Shown: in pieces, positions 58,143 to 64,000 of the stretch | Position numbering within the stretch: position 1 is the stretch's first letter | How the letters are laid out: each line of letters opens with the position of its first letter | Assembly (NCBI GenBank): GCA_964369625.1 | Contig: CAYJFC010000001.1 | Coordinates: 18,921 to 82,920, forward strand | Direction: 5' to 3' | DNA length: 64,000 bases | DNA from: CAKOSP01 sp964369625 | Lineage (GTDB): Bacteria > Bacillota_I > Bacilli_A > RF39 > UBA660 | Program-made: the position numbers and the translations under genes | Notes under the pieces: generated by a model | Told to the model about the DNA's origin: nothing | Seen by the model: only the letters and a program-made list of their open reading frames with translations | Database searches by the model: none

Positions 58143-59478
58143 ATTGTTCAAAAAGATTTATAAACTTGTTGACAATTTAATAGTTGTACCAATAAGTAGA
58201 TTTATATATTTTTTAAAGAAAAAAATGTCTAAGAGCCGTGGCTTTTTAGATAAATTATTGAATAAACCAAGGTTTTTAATATATTTATCTCTTGCTTTAG
58301 CAGTTCTAGTATTTTTATTTGTTGATACCATAGCTGTTAATTTAATTCAAAGTGAAGCAGAAGTTATTAGAAATGTTCCAGTTAAAGTAAATTATAATGA
58401 TGAAGCTTATGTTATTGAAGGAGTACCAAGTACTGTTGATATAACTATAAGTGGAAGTAAGGAACATATTTATTTAGCAAAACAATTAGGTGATCATGAG
58501 GTAGTATTAGATTTATCTGAATATACTGCTAGTGATTCCCCATACAAAGTAAATTTTACATATACTAAATCAATTGATAGTTTAACTTATAATATAGATC
58601 CTTCTTTTGTAAGTGTTATTATAAGTAAAAAAGTTAGTGATGTTAAATCACTATCATATGATTTACTTAATTTAGATAGTTTAGATCCTGAACTTAGTGT
58701 TAAAGATGTAATACTTGATAAAAGCGAAGTTGTTGTAAAAGGATCGCAAGAGGCTATTGATAATATATCATCAGTAAAAGCTTTAGTTGATTTAAAAAAT
58801 AAAAATTTAACTGAGGCTGGAACATATAACTTAACTGATGTTAAATTAGTTGCATATGATAATGATGGTAAAATATTAAATAATATAGAAATTGTTCCTG
58901 GAACTATTGGTGTTTCAATAACTTTAGATAGCTATTCTAAAAATTTACCTATTTCTGTTCAAACATCTGGTTCATTAATTGCAGGTAAAGCTATAGCAGC
59001 TATCCAAATTAATGGAAAAGATTCATATACGTTAAATGTATTTGGAGAAGAAATAGATTTAGAAAATTTAAATAATGTACCAGTAACTATCAATGTTGAT
59101 GCTTTAGGAAAAGATAGTGTTCAAAATTATAATGTATCACTACCTAAACCATCTGGTGTAAGACATATGAGTGAAGATACAGTAACTATAACAGTTACAT
59201 TCGGAAATGAAGAGCAGAAAACATTAGATATTGAAGATATTACACCTAGTGGCCTTGAATCTGGATTAAAAGCTAATATTATTTCAACTGATTCTGTATC
59301 AGTTCAGGTAAAAGGAGTTCAAAGTGTTATTGATAATATAACAGCTGCGAATATTAGTGCTTATGTAGATTTATCAGGACTTGATAAAGGTGAACATGAA
59401 GTTGAAGTTAAAATAGAAAACAATAATCCGCTTGTTACATATGTTGTTTCAAGTACCATAACTGTTAGAATATCGTAA
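58135..59478 (+). CDS. cdaR: CdaA regulator CdaR (YbbR-domain protein)
   Basis: A 447-residue protein with a cytosolic N-terminus, a membrane segment (residues 48-68) and about four YbbR repeats outside, recognisable from NVPVKVNYND, VTISGSKEHI, VKVKGSQEAIDNI and VQVKGVQSVIDNI. In Bacillus the cdaA-cdaR-glmM operon couples c-di-AMP to wall precursor supply; here glmM does not follow. Confidence 0.93.
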   Translation: MRKLFKKIYKLVDNLIVVPISRFIYFLKKKMSKSRGFLDKLLNKPRFLIYLSLALAVLVFLFVDTIAVNLIQSEAEVIRNVPVKVNYNDEAYVIEGVPSTVDITISGSKEHIYLAKQLGDHEVVLDLSEYTASDSPYKVNFTYTKSIDSLTYNIDPSFVSVIISKKVSDVKSLSYDLLNLDSLDPELSVKDVILDKSEVVVKGSQEAIDNISSVKALVDLKNKNLTEAGTYNLTDVKLVAYDNDGKILNNIEIVPGTIGVSITLDSYSKNLPISVQTSGSLIAGKAIAAIQINGKDSYTLNVFGEEIDLENLNNVPVTINVDALGKDSVQNYNVSLPKPSGVRHMSEDTVTITVTFGNEEQKTLDIEDITPSGLESGLKANIISTDSVSVQVKGVQSVIDNITAANISAYVDLSGLDKGEHEVEVKIENNNPLVTYVVSSTITVRIS

Positions 59479-59480
59479 TA

Positions 59481-59517
59481 AAAAAAACACTGTATCTATT
59501 TGATACTAGTGTTTTTT
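59481..59517. terminator. Bidirectional terminator between cdaR and the DUF378 gene
   Basis: AAACACT/AGTGTTT outer and TATC/GATA inner stems with A-rich and T-rich flanks on the two sides. Confidence 0.7.
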
Positions 59518-59720
59518 TATGCTTCTTTTTCTATATGTTTAAATAATATACCAATATTTATTAAACCGCATATACCTACTAATCCATATATTATATCAGG
59601 TAACATATTAATTGATCCAAACAGTGCCTCAACTAGATTATAGTCAAAGAAACCTATTAAGCCCCAATTAATTGCGCCTATAATTGTAAAAACGAGTGTT
59701 ACTTTTTGTAATATTTCCAT
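59517..59720 (-). CDS. DUF378 (YuzA-like) small membrane protein
   Basis: A 67-residue protein with two membrane helices. The family pattern is VTLVFTIIGAINWGLIGFFDYNLVEALFG followed by IIYGLVGICGL. Function is unknown. The ATG at 59720 is used because AAAGG is nine bases upstream; an ATG three codons earlier abuts that site. Confidence 0.88.
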   Translation of the reverse strand: MEILQKVTLVFTIIGAINWGLIGFFDYNLVEALFGSINMLPDIIYGLVGICGLINIGILFKHIEKEA

Positions 59721-59827
59721 TTTAACCATCCTTTGATATTAGTTTAACCTTATTTAAAAAAAATATACACAATTGTAATAATTTTTTGCTATAAGAGTAT
59801 ATTTTTATAAAGAAGGGAAGGTTTTTA

Positions 59828-60874
59828 ATGAAAAAAATGTTGTTTTTAGTTTTATCAGTATTATTTTTAACTACAGCATGTGGTGAAGAAAGTAAAGAAG
59901 GGTTAATAGATAAGTTTGATAAAAATGTGACTTCATCAGATTCCTATACTTTAACTGGTAAAATGGAAATAACTAATGGAGAAGATAAATTTGTTTATAA
60001 TTTAGAATCTAACTACTTAAAAGATAATTATTTTAAAGTAGTGTTAATAAACGAAACTAACAATCATGAACAAATAATATTAAGAAACGACAGCGGAGTT
60101 TATGTTATTACACCTAGTTTAAATAAGAGTTTTAAATTCGACAGTGTATGGCCAGATAATTCTTCGCAGGCATATTTATTAGCGTCTATTTTAAAGGACA
60201 TTAATAATGACGAAAAAAGTGAATTACTTGAATCTGAAGAAGGATATATAATAAAGAGTGCGGTAAATTATCCGAATAATAGTAAATACGTATATCAAAA
60301 AGTGTATTTTGATAGTGATATGTTACCTACTAAAGTAGAAGTATATAATGAAAATGATGAAAAACAAATAGAAGTAGTATTTACTGATATAAATATGAAA
60401 GCAAATCTAAAAGAAGAAGACTTTATATTAGAAGAGTATATTGATCAAAGTGATTGTGAAGAAAATTGCGAAGAGGGCGATGAAACATGCAATCAAACAT
60501 GTGATGCAGATCAAACTACTGGGGCACTAGATGATATAATGTATCCTTTATATATACCTGCCAATACAACACTTACAAGTTCTGAGGAAATAAATAGTGA
60601 AGAAACTAGTAGAGTGATATTAACATTTTCAGGAGAAAAAAACTTTGTATTAATTGAAGAAGCAAGTAAAATTAATTCAGATTTTGAAATTATACCTATA
60701 ACAGGTAATCCAATGCTTCTTAATGATACAATAGGTGCTCTAGGAACAAATTCAATGTATTTTACTAGAAATAATATAGATTATTATTTAGTAAGTAATG
60801 ATTTGTCTAATGATGAAATGGTATCTATTGCAACATCAATAGGAAATGAAACTTCTGTTATATCCACAAAATAG
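59828..60874 (+). CDS. LolA-fold (sporulation-type) lipoprotein
   Basis: A lipoprotein with lipobox LTTAC (Cys18) and 348 residues. The pattern of DKNVTSSDSYTLTGKMEI, YVITPSLNKSFKFD and YVYQKVYFDSDMLPTKVEVYNEN is that of the LolA-like fold of Gram-positive lipoproteins such as Bacillus YdcC and clostridial GerS, which act in sporulation or germination. A Cys-rich acidic insertion (about residues 215-235, DCEENCEEGDETCNQTC) is unusual, followed by a second small domain. Assignment to the YdcC/GerS group is inference from fold and genome context. Confidence 0.6.
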   Translation: MKKMLFLVLSVLFLTTACGEESKEGLIDKFDKNVTSSDSYTLTGKMEITNGEDKFVYNLESNYLKDNYFKVVLINETNNHEQIILRNDSGVYVITPSLNKSFKFDSVWPDNSSQAYLLASILKDINNDEKSELLESEEGYIIKSAVNYPNNSKYVYQKVYFDSDMLPTKVEVYNENDEKQIEVVFTDINMKANLKEEDFILEEYIDQSDCEENCEEGDETCNQTCDADQTTGALDDIMYPLYIPANTTLTSSEEINSEETSRVILTFSGEKNFVLIEEASKINSDFEIIPITGNPMLLNDTIGALGTNSMYFTRNNIDYYLVSNDLSNDEMVSIATSIGNETSVISTK

Positions 60875-60894
60875 CCTTTTAAGGCTTTTTTTAT
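60873..60894 (+). terminator. Terminator of the LolA-fold lipoprotein gene
   Basis: AGCCTT/AAGGCT stem with TT loop and T(7), overlapping the stop. Confidence 0.75.
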
Positions 60895-60922
60895 TGATAC
60901 TTCATTAAAAATGATTTATAAT
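60894..60922 (+). promoter_or_regulatory. Promoter following directly on a terminator
   Basis: TTGATA (60894-60899), 17-base spacer, TATAAT (60917-60922), starting as the terminator T run ends. Confidence 0.75.
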
Positions 60923-60944
60923 ATTATTTATGGAGGTAGATTAA

Positions 60945-61496
60945 ATGAGTAAAACTATAAAAAAGAAAAAAGAAGTAAAGAAGCAAAAATTTAATGATAA
61001 TGTAAATACATTAAACGATGAACAAGCAGAGATTAAAAAATTTATTATAATTTTATCAACGATAGTAGGGTTAATTATTATAATATTTTTATTTACTAAA
61101 TATGTAATAAACGATGGTGATATAACATTACCTTTAACAGGAACAGCGACTGGTCAAATAAATCACAATATTACATCAGTGGGTACAATGTTAACTGAAG
61201 TAGAAGATGAATATTTTGTTGCAGTATATGATGCAACAGATATAGAGGCAGTTCACTATGCTGCAATTATGAGTGACTATATGGCTCTTGAAGGAGCATA
61301 TTCAGTATATTTTTGTGATTTAGATAATAAACTAAATGAAAATTATATTGCTACTGATGAAACTCCAGAAAATATATATGCCAAATCAATTAATGAATTA
61401 TCGTTTGGTAAAATATCTTTAGTTAGAGTTAAAAATGGTCAAATCGCTGAATATTATAATTCAGTTGATCAAATTAAGTCAGTACTAGGTGTGTAA
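60945..61496 (+). CDS. Membrane-anchored thioredoxin-fold-like protein without CxxC
   Basis: A 183-residue protein: a basic N-terminus, a membrane segment (residues 31-50), then an external domain with a beta-alpha pattern resembling thioredoxin-like proteins (EDEYFVAVYDATD, YSVYFCDLDNKLN, GKISLVRVKNGQIAEYY). The CxxC active site is missing; one Cys remains. This fits a structural rather than oxidoreductase role. The fold is my inference. Confidence 0.55.
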   Translation: MSKTIKKKKEVKKQKFNDNVNTLNDEQAEIKKFIIILSTIVGLIIIIFLFTKYVINDGDITLPLTGTATGQINHNITSVGTMLTEVEDEYFVAVYDATDIEAVHYAAIMSDYMALEGAYSVYFCDLDNKLNENYIATDETPENIYAKSINELSFGKISLVRVKNGQIAEYYNSVDQIKSVLGV

Positions 61497-61530
61497 AAGA
61501 AAGTATAAACAACTTTCTTTTTTTTTTTCT
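61497..61530 (+). terminator. Terminator of the thioredoxin-fold-like gene
   Basis: AAGAAAGT/ACTTTCTT stem with a seven-base loop and a long T run. Confidence 0.8.
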
Positions 61531-61560
61531 GTATGATAAAATTAATAAGAGGTATGATAA

Positions 61561-62796
61561 ATGAATAATAAAGGTTTTAATTTAATTACAGTAGTAATTA
61601 TTGTTATAATAACATCAGTTGTTTCTGCTTTTACTACAGGTATTATATTAAATAACAATTATAAAGGCGAAAGTGGATTATCTTACACTGAAATAATGAA
61701 TGATGAACAATTGTCAGAATTTATACATATATATTCAACAATTCTAGCTGAATATTATGATGATGTAGATTCAGATGGTATGATTAGTAGTGCTATTGAG
61801 GCAATGCAAAATTATGAGGGAAAAGATTCAGAAGAACTATTAAGTGTTGCAACAGAAGCAATGCTTAATTTTTTAGGAGATGATTATACAACATTTTTAA
61901 ATTCATCTGACTCTGAACTTTTAATGGATACATTAGATACGTCTTATGATGGAATTGGTGTTACTATTCAAAATAATATAGTATTATCAGTGTTGAAGGG
62001 TTCTCCTGCGGAAAAAGCTGGTATATTAGCTAATGATACAATAATAAAAGTAGGAGAAACAATTATAAATGAAAATAATTACAATCAAATAGCTACTTTA
62101 ATAAAAGAAAATGGATCTGAATATGTAAATATAACTATATTAAGAGATACAAATGAAATAGAATATGAAATAAAAAAAGAAAAATTAGATTCTTCGGTAA
62201 CGTCTAGAATTATAGAAGATACTAACACTGGTTATATTGCAGTAGATGTCTTTTCTGAAAATGTTGGGGATAGCTTTGGAAAAAATTTGTTATCTTTAGA
62301 AGAAACTGGAATAAACAATTTAATAATTGATTTAAGATATAATACTGGAGGATATTTAGATGGAGCAACAGATATTGCATCATTATTTTTAAAACCAGGA
62401 GAAAACATATACAGTTTAGAAAATAAAGATTCTAGAATATATGTTGATGATGAAACCAAAGAATATAGAGAATATGAAATAATTATATTAATGAATGGGG
62501 AAAGTGCGTCAGCTTCAGAAATATTAGCTGCTGCATTAGTAGATAGCTATGGAGCAAGTATTGTTGGAACCCAAAGTTATGGTAAAGGCAAAGTACAACA
62601 AACAGTATCTAATTCTGAAGGTATAGTTGCAAAGTACACATCTTCAAAATGGTATACCCCAAATGGATTGTGTATAGATGAAGTAGGATTGACTCCGAAT
62701 TATAATATTGAATTAGAATACATTAAAGATGATTATGACAATATAATAGATATAGTGGATACTCAATTTGAAAAAGCATTAGAATTATTAAAATAA
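61561..62796 (+). CDS. C-terminal processing (S41) protease
   Basis: A 411-residue secreted or anchored serine protease of the CtpA/CtpB family. Membrane segment at residues 8-29; PDZ domain around 125-200 (GIGVTIQNNIVLSVLKGSPAEKAGI); catalytic Ser in MNGESASASEI and Lys in GTQSYGKGKVQ. Family members activate signalling proteins such as pro-sigma-K processing by CtpB in Bacillus, so a sporulation role is possible but unproven. Confidence 0.93.
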   Translation: MNNKGFNLITVVIIVIITSVVSAFTTGIILNNNYKGESGLSYTEIMNDEQLSEFIHIYSTILAEYYDDVDSDGMISSAIEAMQNYEGKDSEELLSVATEAMLNFLGDDYTTFLNSSDSELLMDTLDTSYDGIGVTIQNNIVLSVLKGSPAEKAGILANDTIIKVGETIINENNYNQIATLIKENGSEYVNITILRDTNEIEYEIKKEKLDSSVTSRIIEDTNTGYIAVDVFSENVGDSFGKNLLSLEETGINNLIIDLRYNTGGYLDGATDIASLFLKPGENIYSLENKDSRIYVDDETKEYREYEIIILMNGESASASEILAAALVDSYGASIVGTQSYGKGKVQQTVSNSEGIVAKYTSSKWYTPNGLCIDEVGLTPNYNIELEYIKDDYDNIIDIVDTQFEKALELLK

Positions 62797-62825
62797 AGAA
62801 GCTTGCAGGCTTCTTTTATTATTTT
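62797..62825 (+). terminator. Terminator of the S41 protease gene
   Basis: AGAAGC/GCTTCT stem, TTGCAG loop, TTTATTATTTT tail. Confidence 0.72.
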
Positions 62826-62834
62826 GTAATATAG

Positions 62835-62842
62835 TGTATAAT
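62835..62842 (+). promoter_or_regulatory. -10 element of ntdP
   Basis: TGTATAAT; the TATAAT is at 62837-62842, implying transcription from about 62849. Confidence 0.5.
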
Positions 62843-62864
62843 TATAAAGGAAATGAGAGAAATT

Positions 62865-63392
62865 ATGAATATAGGAGATAAAGTAAAAATTAATGTGTAT
62901 AAACACAATGGTAATTTGCATAGCATTAATGAAGAGAGCATTGTAATTGATATTAAAGATGATTACATTGTATGCGGTAATAGTGAAACAATTATTACAG
63001 AAGGAGATGGTAAATCTTATAAAACAAATGAAACAGCTATAATATTCTTTTATAAAAATAGTTGGTTCAATATATTGTGTCAATTTAAAAAATATGGAAT
63101 ATTTTATTATTGTAATATTGCTTCACCGTATTTGATAGATAAAAATATCATTAAATACATAGATTATGATCTTGATTTAAGAGTATTTCCAGATGGTGGA
63201 TTTAAAGTATTAGATAAAAACGAATACAAATATCACAAAAAAAGAATGAACTACACAGATGATTTAGACAAGATAATTAAAAGTGAGTTAACAAAATTAA
63301 TAGAAATGAAGAAAAAAAACGAATTTCCTTTTAATAAAAATGATGTTGAAAGGTATTTAGAAATATACAATAACCTGTCAAAAAAAGCATAA
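62865..63392 (+). CDS. ntdP: Nucleoside tri- and diphosphatase (DUF402, Ntdp)
   Basis: A 175-residue protein of the DUF402 barrel family closely resembling Bacillus YgaC/NtdP: DKVKINVYKHNGNLH, ESIVIDIKDDYIVCG, NETAIIFFYKNSWFNI, FYYCNIASPYLID, IKYIDYDLDLRVFPDGGFKVLDKNEY. The DYDLD aspartates bind Mg2+ or Mn2+. ATG 62865 gives the family length; ATG 62853 is only a few bases from the expected transcript start and would add MREI. Confidence 0.9.
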   Translation: MNIGDKVKINVYKHNGNLHSINEESIVIDIKDDYIVCGNSETIITEGDGKSYKTNETAIIFFYKNSWFNILCQFKKYGIFYYCNIASPYLIDKNIIKYIDYDLDLRVFPDGGFKVLDKNEYKYHKKRMNYTDDLDKIIKSELTKLIEMKKKNEFPFNKNDVERYLEIYNNLSKKA

Positions 63393-63457
63393 ATATGCCA
63401 AAAAAGTGTCTTTTTTAACAAAAAAACAAAAAAAATAAAAAAATTTCACTTTTTTTG

Positions 63458-63486
63458 TTGACAAGGGTATGTATATTTGATATATT
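63458..63486 (+). promoter_or_regulatory. rRNA operon promoter
   Basis: TTGACA (63458-63463), 17-base spacer ending TGA, TATATT (63481-63486). Strong match, as expected upstream of rrn. Confidence 0.85.
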
Positions 63487-63492
63487 ACTTAT

Positions 63493-63532
63493 GCACCAAC
63501 GAAAAGTAGTGCGAAAATGATCTTTGAAAACT
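63493..63532 (+). promoter_or_regulatory. boxB-like hairpin and boxA antitermination site
   Basis: GCAC/GTGC hairpin (63493-63512) followed by TGATCTTTGAAAACT (63518-63532), matching rrn boxA. It binds the NusB-NusE antitermination complex in other bacteria. Confidence 0.75.
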
Positions 63533-63601
63533 AAGTAAAAAAAAAGTCAATTTTGAGTAGCTTGGACAAACTAATAAATTAGATTTATTATATAAATCAA
63601 T

Positions 63602-64000
<399 letters not shown>

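Overview
This window is a low-GC, densely packed bacterial chromosome segment of about 75 genes. It most likely comes from a small-genome, spore-forming member of the Bacilli. The signs are strong A+T bias, GGAG-type ribosome binding sites, TGnTATAAT promoters, a Bacillus-like gene order and many sporulation genes (spoVT, yabG, veg, spoVG, yabP, yabQ, spo0A, spoIIR, spoIID, a spoIIQ-like gene). TGA acts as a stop, shown by the programmed frameshift in prfB, so this is not the Mycoplasma code. I cannot name the genus. The 100-N run at 39638-39737 marks a draft or metagenome assembly.

Layout. (1) 1-5640: trmN6-like end, pth, mfd, a small unknown gene, spoVT and a zinc-ribbon membrane protein. 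(2) 6400-13105: a Met-type T-box drives a dUTPase, metG, tatD, a 3D-domain protein and rsmA; yabG, veg, spoVG, yabP, yabQ and divIC follow. This is a shortened version of the Bacillus metS-to-divIC region. (3) 13102-20795: clpP on the opposite strand, a TGS/uridine-kinase fusion, then gap, pgk, tpiA, spo0A and gpmI; the sporulation master regulator sits inside the lower-glycolysis genes. (4) 20875-27865: mnmE, mnmG, rsmG and a noc/parB gene, interrupted by a BI-1 protein and a nucleotidyltransferase-like gene. (5) 27855-38860: a class A penicillin-binding protein, a ywiB-like gene, rpoE, prfA, prmC, spoIIR, mntP, murA, an SGNH protein, rpmE, rpiB, a DUF1146 gene, spoIID, a spoIIQ-like gene and an unknown gene. 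(6) 38934-41075: a complete-looking but rearranged agr-type peptide quorum-sensing locus. (7) 41361-59478: a cold-shock gene, hpf, secA, a kinase-like gene, prfB, tilS, ftsH, secG, a large surface protein, gltX, a prepilin-like gene, rnr, smpB, a DUF3048 protein, cdaA and cdaR. (8) 59517-64000: small envelope proteins, an S41 protease, ntdP, then the rRNA promoter, boxA and the first 400 bases of 16S rRNA.

The most interesting item is the agr locus. On the minus strand lie agrB (His75 and Cys82 in the canonical seven-residue spacing) and a 34-codon agrD. The AgrD tail aligns with the staphylococcal tail, but the cysteine-to-cleavage-site stretch is eight residues rather than the usual five. 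An AgrA-like LytTR regulator and an AgrC-like kinase lie convergently on the plus strand, in A-then-C order, with the assembly gap falling in the kinase sensor. The predicted signal is therefore a new autoinducing peptide in a spore former whose spo0A upstream region carries three Spo0A-box matches.

Regulation is readable in many places: extended -10 promoters, terminators embedded in the coding ends of convergent genes, terminators that run straight into the next promoter, 8-base ATGAATAA stop/start overlaps, and two genes whose best start codon appears to be AUU.
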